Positions 1 to 9,664 of a stretch of DNA of 64,000 nucleotides are shown here, piece after piece. The notes under the pieces are model-generated. The model was not told the DNA's origin, made no database searches, and worked only from the letters and a program-made list of their open reading frames with translations. Each line of letters opens with the position of its first letter. Position 1 is the first letter of the stretch. The stretch comes from Amycolatopsis bullii (lineage in GTDB: Bacteria > Actinomycetota > Actinomycetes > Mycobacteriales > Pseudonocardiaceae): positions 62,001 through 126,000 of the forward strand of contig NZ_BNAW01000012.1 of the NCBI RefSeq assembly GCF_014654205.1. The letters run 5' to 3'. The position numbers and the translations under genes are program-made.

Positions 1-1
1 G

Positions 2-1015
2 GCCGACGCGCCCTCGCCGCTGGGCACGAGCCTGTTCGACTCGCTCATCGGGCTGGCCGTGCGCGAACGCTGCGCCCCCGTGCTCGACCTGCCGAAACAC
101 GCGGACGCCGACGCCTACCTCGAGCGCCGCGCCGCACTGGGCGCCGCCGAGGTGACCCGGCGGTTCCTCCGGACCACCGGCACGACCGACTTCCTCCTCG
201 ACGGCGGCTTCCTGCCGGACGCGCTCACCACCACGCCGGAATTCGCGGAGCTCGCGGGCACCCGCGCGCACGACGTCGTCCGGCTGGAACAGGTGGCCGA
301 GGCGGTGATCCGCGGAACCACCGCGGCCGGGTTCGCCGCGGCTTTCGCCGACGAGCTGGGGAAACGCGCCGCCACCGCCGTCGGGCTCAAGTCGATCGCG
401 GCCTACCGCGTCGGCCTGGAGCTGGCGGGAGAGCGGCCGACGCCGGCGGAGGTCGAGGCCGCCGCCGGACGCTGGCTGGCCGCGGGTGGCGGCCGGCTGG
501 CCGACGAGGTGCTGCACCGCCACCTCGTGTTCACCGGCCTCGACCTGGGCCTGCCGGTGCAGTTCCACGTCGGCTACGGCGACGCCGACGTCGACCTGCA
601 CCGCTGCGACCCGCTGCTGCTCACCGGGCTGCTGCGGGCCACGCGCGACCTCGGCGTGCCCGTCCTCCTGCTGCACAACTACCCGTTCCACCGCCATGCC
701 GCGTATCTGGCGCAGGTCTTCGAGCACGTGTTCGTCGACGCCGGGCTCATCACGCACAACGCGGGGTTCCGGGCACCGGCCGTGCTGGCCGAGCTCCTGG
801 AGCTCGCGCCGTTCGGGAAGGTGCTCTTCTCCACTGACGCCTTCGGCCTGGCCGAGCTGTACCACCTGGGCACGGCCCTGTTCCGGCAGGGACTGTCGGA
901 CTTCCTGCGTGCCGCTCTGGCGGCCGACGCGATGTCCGAAAAGGACGCCGTCCGGCTGTGTGCTTTGGTGGGACACGAGAACGCGAAGAGGATCTACCGC
1001 TTGGAGCACGTGTGA
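2..1015 (+). CDS. Amidohydrolase family 2 protein (5' end outside window)
   Basis: The reading frame is open from the left edge, so the true start lies upstream; the GTG at 59 is only the first possible start inside the window. About 337 residues are visible. The C-terminal half has the TIM-barrel amidohydrolase-2 look: FHVGYGD (metal-binding His), LLHNYPFHR (His) and FSTDAFGLAELYHLG (Asp), the last like the end of FluG/glutamine-synthetase-associated amidohydrolases. Such proteins hydrolyse C-N bonds and often accompany a glutamine-synthetase-like gene, which would lie off the window. The stop overlaps the start of the M20 gene (GTGA), so the two are probably co-translated. Family call good; substrate unknown. 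Confidence 0.75.
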   Translation, partial: ADAPSPLGTSLFDSLIGLAVRERCAPVLDLPKHADADAYLERRAALGAAEVTRRFLRTTGTTDFLLDGGFLPDALTTTPEFAELAGTRAHDVVRLEQVAEAVIRGTTAAGFAAAFADELGKRAATAVGLKSIAAYRVGLELAGERPTPAEVEAAAGRWLAAGGGRLADEVLHRHLVFTGLDLGLPVQFHVGYGDADVDLHRCDPLLLTGLLRATRDLGVPVLLLHNYPFHRHAAYLAQVFEHVFVDAGLITHNAGFRAPAVLAELLELAPFGKVLFSTDAFGLAELYHLGTALFRQGLSDFLRAALAADAMSEKDAVRLCALVGHENAKRIYRLEHV

Positions 1016-2181
1016 CTGATCTGTGGACCCGGTGGACGCAGGCGATCGCCGACGAACTGCCCGCCGCCGTCGAGCTGCGGCACGCCGTGCACGCCGACCC
1101 GCGCGGTTCCGGCGACGAGGAGGACACCGCCCGCCTGGTGGCCGGTGCGCTCGGTGCGGGTGACGGCACCCGCGTCGCCAAGACCGGCCGGGCCATCCCG
1201 CTGCCCGGCGGGGACGGCCCGGCCGTGGCGCTGCGGGCCGAGCTCGACGCCCTCCCGGTGCTGGAGGGCACCGGCGTGCCGTGGGCGTCCGGGAACGAGT
1301 TCATGCACGCCTGCGGCCACGACGTCCACCTCGCCGCGGTGGTCGCCGTCTGCCGGGCCGCGCGGCGCGTCGGCGTGCCGCGGCCGATCCTGGCGCTGCT
1401 GCAGCCGCGGGAGGAGACCTCCCCGCCCGGCGCGCTCGACGTCGTCGAGTCCGGGGTGCTGGCCGAGCACGGGGTGGACACGGTGATCGGCGCGCACGTC
1501 CAGCCGCGGATCGCGCACGGCGTCGTCTCGGCGGTGCCGGGCCCGGTGAACGCCTCCACCGACGAGTTCGAGGTCACCATGCACGGCCAGGGCGGCCACG
1601 CCGGCTACCCGCACCTGCTGCGCGACCCGATCCTGGCGCTGTCGCAGCTGGTGGTGAGCCTGCAGCAGCTCGCGTCCCGCCGGATCGACCCGGTGTTCGG
1701 CGCGGTCTGCTCGATCGGCCGCATCCAGGGCGGCTCGGCGGCCAACGTCGTCCCGAACAGCGCGAGCGCGTTCGGCTCACTGCGCCTGATGCGCACGAAG
1801 GACCGTGAGCGCGCCCTGGAGACCCTGGCCGACATCGTGCACGGCACCGCGCGGGCCCACGGCTGCACGGCCGAGCTGGAGATCAGCCCCTGCGAGCCGG
1901 TCCTGGACAACGACGCTTCCCTGGCCGCGGGGGCCCAGCGGTGGCTGCGGCACGCCGGCTTCACCGTCGACGACCAGTTCCGGTCCTTCGGCGCCGACGA
2001 CTTCGCCCACTACTGCGGCGGACGGACCCGTGGCCTCATGCTGTTCGTCGGCCTCGGCGACACGGCGGGGGTGCCGAGCCTGCACGACGAGCGGTTCCTG
2101 CCGCGTGACCAATCCGTCACCCAGGTCGCGCACGCGCTGGTGGCGGGGTACCTGGCCGCCTTGGATGCTCCGGCGCCTTAG
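1012..2181 (+). CDS. M20-family amidohydrolase/peptidase
   Basis: A 389-residue metal-dependent amidohydrolase of the M20D (AmiB1/HipO/aminoacylase) type. Visible metal-site elements in order: HACGHDVH (around residue 100), the catalytic Glu pair in QPREETSP, GAHVQP, and GADDFAHYC near the C-terminus; the dimerisation lid contains GHAGYPH. A start at GTG 1012 gives the GTGA overlap with the upstream amidohydrolase; an in-frame start at 958 would add 18 unlikely residues inside that gene. Probable role is cytosolic hydrolysis of an N-acyl amino acid or related amide, working with the preceding gene. Substrate cannot be told from sequence. Confidence 0.85.
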   Translation: MTDLWTRWTQAIADELPAAVELRHAVHADPRGSGDEEDTARLVAGALGAGDGTRVAKTGRAIPLPGGDGPAVALRAELDALPVLEGTGVPWASGNEFMHACGHDVHLAAVVAVCRAARRVGVPRPILALLQPREETSPPGALDVVESGVLAEHGVDTVIGAHVQPRIAHGVVSAVPGPVNASTDEFEVTMHGQGGHAGYPHLLRDPILALSQLVVSLQQLASRRIDPVFGAVCSIGRIQGGSAANVVPNSASAFGSLRLMRTKDRERALETLADIVHGTARAHGCTAELEISPCEPVLDNDASLAAGAQRWLRHAGFTVDDQFRSFGADDFAHYCGGRTRGLMLFVGLGDTAGVPSLHDERFLPRDQSVTQVAHALVAGYLAALDAPAP

Positions 2182-2184
2182 CGC

Positions 2185-2196
2185 TACGGTGGCCGC
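2185..2196 (+). promoter_or_regulatory. Leaderless promoter -10 box of lgt
   Basis: TACGGT at 2185-2190 is followed by 6 bases and then the GTG at 2197. A TAnnnT box 6-7 bases before a start codon is the usual actinobacterial arrangement for transcription beginning at the start codon. No Shine-Dalgarno is seen. Confidence 0.5.
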
Positions 2197-3255
2197 GTGA
2201 TGAGCGCCTACCTCGCGACGATCCCCAGCCCCGACCGCGGTGTCTGGCACCTGGGACCGATCCCGCTCCGCGCGTACGCCCTGTGCATCATCGCCGGCAT
2301 CATCGTGGCGATCTGGTGGGGCGAGCGCCGCTGGGTGGCCCGCGGCGGCACCAAGGGCACGGTGATCGACGTCGCGGTGTTCGCCGTGCCGTTCGGCCTG
2401 GTCGGCGGCCGGTTGTACCACGTGATCACCGACCCGGAGCTGTACTTCACCGAGGGCCGCAACCCGTGGAACGCGTTCGCGATCTGGGACGGCGGCCTGG
2501 GTATCTGGGGCGCGATCGCCCTCGGCGCGGTGGGTGCGCTCATCGCCTGCCGCCGCAAGGGCATCCCGCTGCCGGCCATGGCGGACGCGGTGGCGCCGGG
2601 CATCGTCGTCGCGCAGGCCATCGGGCGCATCGGCAACTACTTCAACCAGGAGCTCTACGGCGCGCACACGGACCTGCCGTGGGGCCTGGAGGTCTACCAG
2701 CGCTTCAACCCGGAGGACCCGGACAACCTGCTGAACGGCGTCGCGACCGGGCACATCCCGCTGCCGGAGAGCCCGGTCCACCCGACGTTCCTGTACGAGC
2801 TGATCTGGAACCTGCTGGTCGCGCTGCTGGTGGTGTGGGCGGACCGGCGGTTCAAGCTCGGGCACGGGCGGGCGTTCGCGCTGTACGTGGCCGGGTACAC
2901 GGTGGGCCGCGGCTGGATCGAGATGATGCGGACCGACACGGCGAACCACATCCTCGGGCTGCGGGTCAACGTCTGGACGTCGATCCTGCTGTTCCTCGGG
3001 GCGGCGGCGTACTTCGTGGTCGCGGGCAAGCGGGGACCGCGGGAAGCGCCGGAGACCCTGGTGAGCAAGGACGCTGTTCCGGAGGTTCCGGCTTCGGAGA
3101 CTGCGGAGGCTGGGGTTGCGCCTTCGGCTTCGGCTTCGGGCGAGCCTGAGGTCACGGAGGAGCCCGAGCACGCCACGGTGGCGGCCGAGGCCCCGGAGAA
3201 GCCCACTTCGGAGGACACCCCCGCCGAGAAGCCGAAGAAGACCGACGAGAGCTGA
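2197..3255 (+). CDS. lgt: Prolipoprotein diacylglyceryl transferase
   Basis: Lgt transfers diacylglycerol from phosphatidylglycerol to the lipobox cysteine of prolipoproteins, the first step of lipoprotein maturation, in the cytoplasmic membrane. The 352-residue product has about seven hydrophobic segments. It carries GGRLYHVITD with the conserved His and the Lgt signature GRIGNYFNQELYG around residues 145-160. The last 75 or so residues are a Glu/Pro/Ala-rich tail without hydrophobic segments, a common addition in actinobacteria. Start is GTG 2197 (leaderless) or ATG 2200, one codon later. The IS110 relic begins directly after the stop. Confidence 0.95.
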   Translation: MMSAYLATIPSPDRGVWHLGPIPLRAYALCIIAGIIVAIWWGERRWVARGGTKGTVIDVAVFAVPFGLVGGRLYHVITDPELYFTEGRNPWNAFAIWDGGLGIWGAIALGAVGALIACRRKGIPLPAMADAVAPGIVVAQAIGRIGNYFNQELYGAHTDLPWGLEVYQRFNPEDPDNLLNGVATGHIPLPESPVHPTFLYELIWNLLVALLVVWADRRFKLGHGRAFALYVAGYTVGRGWIEMMRTDTANHILGLRVNVWTSILLFLGAAAYFVVAGKRGPREAPETLVSKDAVPEVPASETAEAGVAPSASASGEPEVTEEPEHATVAAEAPEKPTSEDTPAEKPKKTDES

Positions 3256-3256
3256 G

Positions 3257-3873
3257 AGCCCTATGTCAAGCGGCCTGTTGGTTGAGGGTGTTGAGTCTGC
3301 CGTGTAAGTCGGGGTTGTAGGGCTGGTGGTCCTGCCACGATCAGGTCATGGCGAGCGCGGATGAGCATTCGCAGCGCGATGGTGTCATCCCGGTCCGGGC
3401 GAACGGTGGCCCAGCGACCGGCGTCGGTGCGCAAAGCATCGGCCAGCACGAAGGCGTCGAACCGGTCGTCTTTGTTGCCGGCGCTGCCGTAACGGGCTCG
3501 CAGTGACCGGACCTGCCTGGCCGAGATGGCCACGACCTCGAAGCCCTCGCGCAGCAGGTGCTCGACCACAGGCCCGTCACCCCGCTCGATCCCGACCCGG
3601 GCGACGCCATGCCGGGACAGCAACGCGGTGATCGTGCTCAGCCCGGCCCCGGAGTGCGGGAGGGTGGCTTCCTCGATCCGGTGTCCGGCGGCATCGACGA
3701 TGCAGACGGCGTGGTGCTGCCAGGACCAGTCGATTCCGGCGAACGCGGGCGTAGCCTCCATGGTGTGCTCCTTTCCGTCAGCCCACGGAAATCAGCACTC
3801 CCGGTCCGGGACGTGACGGTCGGTCGCTCACTGAGGCGCTCCAGGCTGGCAAGCCTGGGCGCAAAGCCCTATG
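3257..3873 (-). mobile_element. Decayed IS110-family insertion sequence
   Basis: A 617-bp relic bounded by a 9-bp direct repeat AGCCCTATG at 3257-3265 and 3865-3873. It holds the N-terminal part of an IS110 transposase, an out-of-frame scrap of what looks like its C-terminus, and about 110 bp of noncoding DNA upstream of the transposase start with a hairpin at 3841-3858 (CCAGGC/GCCTGG). Intact IS110 elements are roughly 1.2-1.5 kb, so more than half of the transposase gene is gone. Whether the repeat marks the exact termini is inferred. Confidence 0.65.
3261..3761 (-). pseudogene. Truncated IS110 transposase (DEDD domain only)
   Basis: A 166-residue open frame starting at ATG 3761 with a good AGGAG site upstream. 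The N-terminus FAGIDWSWQHH is the first Asp of the RuvC-like DEDD domain. GIERGDGPV gives the Glu and NKDDRFDAFVLAD the later Asp pair, all typical of IS110 transposases. After RARHDLIVAG the frame degenerates; one frame over, the DNA reads HQPYNPDLHGRLNTLNQQAA and then TGA, which looks like the native C-terminus. An internal deletion with frameshift has therefore removed the middle and the Tnp_IS116 serine domain. It should be inactive. Confidence 0.75.
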
Positions 3874-4024
3874 GCCGATCTGCACGTCCCGGGCTACCGG
3901 GCCCTGCAACTCTCAGCCAGGTCATCCCCACAGGGTGACTCGGTCAGCCCGGCAGTGACCCGGCAGACCCGGGGTGCAGACAAGACGCATACGCCTGTCC
4001 ACCCCCAACGTCCACCAGTGAGCG

Positions 4025-4810
4025 TCAGAGGTCGGGCAGGCCCAGCTCGAGGTTCGGCGCCTGCAACCCGCCGTCGACCTCGAGGATCTTGCCCGTGATG
4101 TACCCGCCCGCCCGCGACGCCAGGAACACCACCGTGGCCGCGATGTCCTCGGCCTCGCCGATCTTCGCCAGCGGTGTCGCGGCCTCCATCTTGGCGCGCA
4201 GCTCCGGGTTCCCCACCACGATCTCCAGCGCCGACGTCGCCACCGAGCCCACCGAGATCGCGTTGACCCGGACCCGCGGCGCCAGGTCCGCCGCCGCCAG
4301 GCGCGTGTAATGGGCCAGAGCCGCTTTCGCCGTTCCGTACGCCGCGAAGCCGCGGCCGCTGACCCGGCCCATCACCGACGAGATGTTGACCACCGAGCCG
4401 CCCGTCTCCAGCAGTGAAGGCGCCGCCGCCACCGTCAGCGCGTGGGCCGTCGCGACGTTGAAGCGGAACGCTTCCTCCATGAACTCGACGGTGCTCTCCA
4501 GCAACGGGCGCGGGTACGTGCCGCCGACGTTGTTGACCACCAGGTCGAGGCGCCCGAACTCGGACACCGCCGTCGCGGCCAGCGCGGCCGCCGCCTCGGG
4601 GGAGGAGAGGTCGACGGGCACCGGGAACGCCCGGCGGCCGGCCGCCGAGACGCGGGCAGCCACCTCGTCGAGCTGGGCGGCGGTGCGGGACGCGATCACC
4701 ACGTCGGCGCCCGCTTCGGCGAGGGCCACCGCGGTGGCCGCGCCGATCCCGCGTCCGGCGCCGGTGACCACCGCGACCTGGTCGGTGAGCTTGAACCGAT
4801 CGAGGATCAT
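4025..4810 (-). CDS. SDR-family oxidoreductase (Rv0927c-like)
   Basis: A 261-residue classical short-chain dehydrogenase/reductase: [10 protein letters not shown] nucleotide-binding glycines near residue 17, NNVGG around 90, catalytic Ser in NISSVMG and YGTAK with Tyr/Lys around residues 158-162. The overall sequence resembles mycobacterial Rv0927c as I remember it. It is a cytosolic NAD(P)-dependent oxidoreductase; substrate unknown. The start ATG lies exactly 7 bases after a TACATT -10 box on the minus strand, so the mRNA is likely leaderless. A KstR-like operator overlaps that box, which hints at a lipid or sterol link. The gene is divergent from gltB. Confidence 0.85.
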   Translation of the reverse strand: MILDRFKLTDQVAVVTGAGRGIGAATAVALAEAGADVVIASRTAAQLDEVAARVSAAGRRAFPVPVDLSSPEAAAALAATAVSEFGRLDLVVNNVGGTYPRPLLESTVEFMEEAFRFNVATAHALTVAAAPSLLETGGSVVNISSVMGRVSGRGFAAYGTAKAALAHYTRLAAADLAPRVRVNAISVGSVATSALEIVVGNPELRAKMEAATPLAKIGEAEDIAATVVFLASRAGGYITGKILEVDGGLQAPNLELGLPDL

Positions 4811-4817
4811 GCGGCGA

Positions 4818-4833
4818 AATGTAACACGTTCTA
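4818..4833 (-). promoter_or_regulatory. KstR-like operator over the SDR promoter
   Basis: The + strand at 4820-4833 reads TGTAACACGTTCTA, an exact match to TnnAACnnGTTnnA, the TetR-family KstR consensus known from mycobacteria and rhodococci. It overlaps the minus-strand -10 box TACATT (4818-4823), the placement expected for a repressor site. Match seen; the regulator is inferred. Confidence 0.5.
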
Positions 4834-4873
4834 GTGACCGGGGACACAGGGCGCCGATCAGGTCACGTTCGCC

Positions 4874-4900
4874 TTGACTGAAGTTTCCGGGCCGTATACT
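4874..4900 (+). promoter_or_regulatory. Putative gltB promoter
   Basis: TTGACT at 4874-4879 and TATACT at 4895-4900 match the -35 and -10 consensus, with a short 15-base spacer. Transcription from about 4907 would give a leader of roughly 200 bases before the gltB start. Confidence 0.5.
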
Positions 4901-4935
4901 TAGCTGAACGAACTACCGGGAACCCATCAGGAACT

Positions 4936-5031
4936 ATGTCGTTCCGCGCAGCCAGATCGTTACCGTCCGACGTCGCTCGAGGCGCTCTGGAGTGCTGCTG
5001 CGGTGTTTCCCAGGTGTTAAAGTCGCGCTAA
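4936..5031 (+). CDS. Putative Cys-Cys-Cys leader peptide of gltBD
   Basis: A 31-codon ORF in the gltB leader. ATG 4936 is preceded by AGGAA; codons 20-22 are three consecutive TGC (4993-5001) and the ORF ends at TAA 5029. The middle reads [10 protein letters not shown]. It lies between a good promoter and a long hairpin next to the gltB ribosome site. Short ORFs with cysteine runs are known cysteine-responsive attenuators in mycobacteria, but I know of none described for gltB. It contains two TTA codons, rare in such genomes, which could be regulatory or could argue that it is not coding. It may not be a real gene. Confidence 0.4.
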   Translation: MSFRAARSLPSDVARGALECCCGVSQVLKSR

Positions 5032-5043
5032 CGAAGCGGGCCA

Positions 5044-5099
5044 TCGTCGTCCCGTGCGCTCCCCGGCCGGTAGCCCGGCCCCGCACGACAAGACGACGA
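5044..5099 (+). promoter_or_regulatory. Long hairpin directly before the gltB ribosome site
   Basis: Nested pairings are visible: TCGTCGTC (5044-5051) with GACGACGA (5092-5099), CGTGCG (5053-5058) with CGCACG (5082-5087), and GGCCGG (5065-5070) with CCGGCC (5075-5080) around a TAGC loop. The outer stem ends on the first base of the AAGGAGG site (5099-5105). It starts 12 bases after the stop of the Cys-rich mini-ORF. This suits an attenuator or a translation-controlling element. Confidence 0.5.
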
Positions 5100-5110
5100 A
5101 GGAGGTCCCG

Positions 5111-8100
5111 TTGATCTTCTCCGCCATTCCCGGCAAGCAGGGTCTGTACGACCCGGAGACCGAGCAGGACTCCTGCGGTGTGGCCATGGTGGCCGACATC
5201 CGCGGGCGCCGCTCCCACGGCATCGTCACCGACGGCCTGGCCGCGCTGACCAACCTCGACCACCGCGGCGCCGCGGGTGCCGAGCCCACCTCCGGCGACG
5301 GCGCCGGCATCCTGCTCCAGCTGCCCGACGCGCTGCTGCGCGCCGAGGCCGGCTTCGAGCTGCCCGCCCCGGACGAGCACGGGCACCACACCTACGCCGC
5401 CGGCATCGCGTTCCTGCCGCAAGACGCCGAGCAGCGCCGCAAGGCCGTCGGGCTGGCCGAACGCATCGCCGTCGAAGAAGGACTGGAGGTCCTCGGCTGG
5501 CGTGAGGTGCCCGTCGACGCCGACCGCGCCGACATCGGCCCGACCGCCCGCTCGGTCATGCCCCACTTCGCCATGCTTTTCGTCACCGGCGACGGAAAAT
5601 CGGGCCTGGAGCTGGACCGGCTGGCCTTCTGCCTGCGCAAGCGCGTCGAGCACGAAAGCGCGAACTCCGGCTGCGGCACGTACTTCCCGTCGCTGTCCTC
5701 GCGGACGATCGTCTACAAGGGCATGGTGACGCCGGAGCAGCTGCCCGCGTTCTTCGGCGACCTGCGCGACGAACGCCTGGAAAGCGCCATCGCGCTGGTG
5801 CACTCCCGCTTCTCCACCAACACCTTCCCCTCGTGGCCGCTGGCCCACCCGTTCCGGTTCGTCGCCCACAACGGGGAAATCAACACCATCCGCGGCAACC
5901 GCAACCGCATGCGGGCCCGCGAGGCGCTGTTGGAATCCGACGTCATCCCCGGCGACCTGAGCAGGCTGTTCCCGATCTGCTCGCCGGACGCGTCGGACTC
6001 GGCGTCCTTCGACGAGGTCCTGGAGCTGCTGCACCTGGGCGGCCGGTCGCTTCCGCACGCGGTGCTGATGATGATCCCGGAGGCGTGGGAGAACCACGCC
6101 ACCATGAAGCCCGAGCGGCGCGCGTTCTACCAGTTCCACGCGAGCCTGATGGAGCCGTGGGACGGCCCGGCCTGCGTCACCTTCACCGACGGCAGCCTGG
6201 TCGGGGCGGTCCTCGACCGCAACGGCCTGCGCCCGGCGCGCTGGTGGCGCACGGCCGACGACCGCGTGGTCCTGGCGAGCGAGGCCGGCGTGCTGGACGT
6301 CGCCCCGAAGGACGTCGTCGCGAAGGGCCGGCTCAAGCCCGGCAAGATGTTCCTGGTCGACACCGAGGCCGGCCGGATCGTGGACGACGAAGAGGTCAAG
6401 TCCGCGCTCGCCGCCGAGCTGCCCTACGACTCCTGGCTGCACGCGGGCCTGCTCAAGATCGCCGAGCTGCCCGACCGCGACCACGTCGTGCAGAGCCACG
6501 ATTCCGTGCTGCGCCGCCAGCATTCCTTCGGCTACACCGAAGAAGAGCTCAAGATCCTGCTCGCGCCGATGGCCGAGAAGGGCGCCGAGCCGATCGGCTC
6601 GATGGGGTCGGACACCCCGCCCGCGGTGCTGTCGAAGCGGTCCCGGCTGCTCTACGACTACTTCAAGCAGAACTTCGCCCAGGTGACCAACCCGCCGCTG
6701 GACGCGATCCGCGAGGAGCTCGTCACCTGCATGGCGCGGATCATGGGCCCGGAGCGCAACCTGCTGGCCCCCGGTCCGGCGTCCTGCCGCCACCTGAAGC
6801 TGCCGTACCCGGTCATCGACAACGACGAGCTCGCCAAGCTCATCCACATCAACGACGACGGCGACCTCCCCGGCTTCGCCTGCAGCGTCCTTTCCGGACT
6901 GTACGAAGTGGACGGTGGCGCGGAAGCGCTCGCCGCGGCCATCGAGCGCGTCCGGCGGGAGGCGTCCGAGGCGATCGCGGCCGGAGCGCGCACGCTCGTG
7001 CTGTCCGACCGCGACTCCGACCACCGGATGGCGCCGATCCCGTCGCTGCTGCTCGTGTCCGCGGTGCACCACCACCTGGTCCGCACCAAGGAACGCCTGC
7101 GCGTCGCGCTGGTCGTCGAAAGCGGCGACGCGCGCGAGGTGCACCACATCGCGCTGCTGCTCGGCTACGGCGCCGCCGCGGTCAACCCGTACCTGGCCTT
7201 CGAGACCATCGAGGACATGATCGGGCAGGGCGCGGTCACCGGCATCGAGCCCGCGAAGGCCGTGCGCAACTACGTCCACGCGCTGGTCAAGGGCGTCCTG
7301 AAGATCATGTCCAAGATGGGCATCTCCACGGTGGGCGCGTACACCGCCGCCCAGGTCTTCGAATCCCTCGGCCTGAGCCAGGACCTGCTCGACGAGTACT
7401 TCACCGGGACGTCGTCGAAGCTCGGTGGCGTCGGCCTGGAGGTGCTCGCCGAAGAGGTCGCGGCGCGCCACCGCCGCGCGTACCCGGAGAACCCGACCGA
7501 CCGCGTCCACCGTGGACTCGAGACGGGCGGCGAATACGCCTACCGCCGCGAGGGCGAGCTGCACCTGTTCACGCCGGAGACGGTGTTCCTGCTGCAGCAC
7601 GCGTCCAAGACCGGCCGCGAGGAGGTGTACCGCAAGTACACCGAAGAGGTGCACCGCCTCTACCGCGAGGGCGGCACGCTGCGCGGGCTCTTCTCGTTCC
7701 GCGACGGCGTCCGCGAGCCGGTGCCGCTCGACGAGGTCGAGCCCGCCGAAGCGATCTTCAAGCGCTTCAACACCGGCGCGATGTCGTACGGCTCGATTTC
7801 GGCCGAGGCGCACGAAACGCTGGCCATCGCGATGAACCGCATCGGCGGCCGGTCCAACACGGGCGAGGGCGGCGAGGACCCCGAGCGCCTCTACGACCCC
7901 GAGCGCCGCAGCGCGATCAAGCAGGTCGCGAGTGGACGGTTCGGCGTCACCAGCGAATACCTGGTCAACGCCGACGACATCCAGATCAAGATGGCGCAGG
8001 GCGCGAAGCCCGGCGAAGGTGGCCAGCTGCCGCCGAACAAGGTGTACCCGTGGATCGCGCGCACCCGGCACTCGACGCCGGGCGTCGGCCTGATTTCGCC

Positions 8101-9664
8101 GCCGCCGCACCACGACATCTACTCCATCGAGGACCTGGCCCAGCTGATCCACGACCTCAAGAACGCCAACGAGCACGCCCGCATCCACGTGAAGCTGGTG
8201 TCCTCGCTGGGCGTCGGCACGGTCGCGGCGGGCGTGTCCAAGGCCCACGCGGACGTCGTGCTCATCTCGGGCCACGACGGCGGCACCGGCGCGTCCCCGA
8301 TGAACTCGCTCAAGCACGCGGGTACGCCGTGGGAGATCGGCCTCGCCGAGACCCAGCAGACGTTGCTGCTCAACGGGTTGCGCGACCGGATCACCGTGCA
8401 GGTCGACGGCGCCATGAAGACCGGGCGCGACGTCGTCATCGCGGCGCTGCTCGGCGCCGAGGAGTACGGCTTCGCGACGGCCCCGCTCGTCGTCGCCGGC
8501 TGCATCATGATGCGCGTCTGCCACCTGGACACCTGCCCGGTCGGCGTCGCCACGCAGAGCCCGGAGCTGCGCAAGCGCTACACCGGCCAGGTCGAGCACG
8601 TGGTCAACTTCTTCAAGTTCGTCGCCGAAGAAGTCCGGGAAACCCTGGCGGCGCTGGGCTTCCGCACGCTCGACGAGGCCATCGGCCACGCCGAGCTGCT
8701 GGACACCGACGAGGCGGTCGACCACTGGAAGGCGTCCGGTCTGGACCTGGCGCCGATCTTCGAGATGCCTTCGGAGACGCCGTACGGTGGCGCCAAGCGG
8801 CGCACCCGCGGCCAGGACCACGGCCTCGAGCACGCCCTGGACCGCACGCTCATCCAGCTCGCCGAGGCGGCCCTGGAAGACGCGCACCAGGTGAACATCG
8901 AGCTGCCGGTGCGCAACGTCAACCGGACCGTCGGCACGCTGCTCGGCTCGGAGATCACCCGCCGCTACGGCGGCGACGGCCTGCCCGAGGGCACGATCAA
9001 CGTCAAGCTGACCGGTTCGGCGGGGCAGTCGCTCGGCGCGTTCCTGCCGCGCGGCATCACCCTGGACATGGTCGGCGACGCGAACGACTACGTCGGCAAG
9101 GGCCTCTCCGGTGGGCGGATCGTCGTCCGCCCCGACCCGGAGGCGTCCTTCGCCGCCGAAGCGCAGACGATCGCGGGCAACACGATCGCCTACGGCGCCA
9201 CCGGCGGCGAGATCTTCCTGCGCGGCCAGGTCGGCGAACGCTTCTGCGTCCGCAACTCCGGCGCCACGGTCGTCGCCGAGGGCGTCGGCGACCACGCCTT
9301 CGAGTACATGACCGGCGGCCGCGCGGTGGTGCTCGGCCCGACCGGGCGCAACCTGGCGGCCGGCATGTCCGGCGGCATCGCCTTCGTCCTCGACGTCGAC
9401 GCGAAGAAGGTCAACCAGGACATGGTGGACCTGCTGCGCCCGACCGCCGACGACCTGGCGTGGCTCAAGAAAACCGTGCAACAGCACTACGATCTCACCC
9501 GCTCCGCGGTGGCGGCCTCGCTGCTCGGCGACTGGCCGCGCCGGTCCGTGGCGTTCACGAAGGTGATGCCGCGCGACTACCAGCGGGTCCTGGACGCGGC
9601 GAAGGCAGCGCGCGCTGCCGGCCGCGACGTCGACGAGGCGATCATGGAGGCCGCTCGTGGCTGA
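5111..9664 (+). CDS. gltB: Glutamate synthase (NADPH) large subunit
   Basis: GltB makes glutamate from 2-oxoglutarate and glutamine-derived ammonia in the GS-GOGAT cycle. The 1517-residue product starts at TTG 5111, five bases after a strong AAGGAGG; GltB is processed so that the Cys in EQDSCGVAM becomes the N-terminal glutaminase nucleophile. Domain order: class-II glutamine amidotransferase (to about 430), central domain, FMN-binding synthase domain (about 840-1210) with the 3Fe-4S motif [15 protein letters not shown], and the C-terminal GXGXG beta-helix (about 1260-1500). It overlaps gltD by 8 bases. Full length for the family. Confidence 0.97.
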   Translation: MIFSAIPGKQGLYDPETEQDSCGVAMVADIRGRRSHGIVTDGLAALTNLDHRGAAGAEPTSGDGAGILLQLPDALLRAEAGFELPAPDEHGHHTYAAGIAFLPQDAEQRRKAVGLAERIAVEEGLEVLGWREVPVDADRADIGPTARSVMPHFAMLFVTGDGKSGLELDRLAFCLRKRVEHESANSGCGTYFPSLSSRTIVYKGMVTPEQLPAFFGDLRDERLESAIALVHSRFSTNTFPSWPLAHPFRFVAHNGEINTIRGNRNRMRAREALLESDVIPGDLSRLFPICSPDASDSASFDEVLELLHLGGRSLPHAVLMMIPEAWENHATMKPERRAFYQFHASLMEPWDGPACVTFTDGSLVGAVLDRNGLRPARWWRTADDRVVLASEAGVLDVAPKDVVAKGRLKPGKMFLVDTEAGRIVDDEEVKSALAAELPYDSWLHAGLLKIAELPDRDHVVQSHDSVLRRQHSFGYTEEELKILLAPMAEKGAEPIGSMGSDTPPAVLSKRSRLLYDYFKQNFAQVTNPPLDAIREELVTCMARIMGPERNLLAPGPASCRHLKLPYPVIDNDELAKLIHINDDGDLPGFACSVLSGLYEVDGGAEALAAAIERVRREASEAIAAGARTLVLSDRDSDHRMAPIPSLLLVSAVHHHLVRTKERLRVALVVESGDAREVHHIALLLGYGAAAVNPYLAFETIEDMIGQGAVTGIEPAKAVRNYVHALVKGVLKIMSKMGISTVGAYTAAQVFESLGLSQDLLDEYFTGTSSKLGGVGLEVLAEEVAARHRRAYPENPTDRVHRGLETGGEYAYRREGELHLFTPETVFLLQHASKTGREEVYRKYTEEVHRLYREGGTLRGLFSFRDGVREPVPLDEVEPAEAIFKRFNTGAMSYGSISAEAHETLAIAMNRIGGRSNTGEGGEDPERLYDPERRSAIKQVASGRFGVTSEYLVNADDIQIKMAQGAKPGEGGQLPPNKVYPWIARTRHSTPGVGLISPPPHHDIYSIEDLAQLIHDLKNANEHARIHVKLVSSLGVGTVAAGVSKAHADVVLISGHDGGTGASPMNSLKHAGTPWEIGLAETQQTLLLNGLRDRITVQVDGAMKTGRDVVIAALLGAEEYGFATAPLVVAGCIMMRVCHLDTCPVGVATQSPELRKRYTGQVEHVVNFFKFVAEEVRETLAALGFRTLDEAIGHAELLDTDEAVDHWKASGLDLAPIFEMPSETPYGGAKRRTRGQDHGLEHALDRTLIQLAEAALEDAHQVNIELPVRNVNRTVGTLLGSEITRRYGGDGLPEGTINVKLTGSAGQSLGAFLPRGITLDMVGDANDYVGKGLSGGRIVVRPDPEASFAAEAQTIAGNTIAYGATGGEIFLRGQVGERFCVRNSGATVVAEGVGDHAFEYMTGGRAVVLGPTGRNLAAGMSGGIAFVLDVDAKKVNQDMVDLLRPTADDLAWLKKTVQQHYDLTRSAVAASLLGDWPRRSVAFTKVMPRDYQRVLDAAKAARAAGRDVDEAIMEAARG

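Noticed and set aside
4934..9487. A 1517-residue open frame on the minus strand opposite gltB
   Set aside because: It mirrors gltB codon by codon, is rich in Arg/Ala/Asp/Val without domains, and exists only because antisense stops are rare at this GC content.
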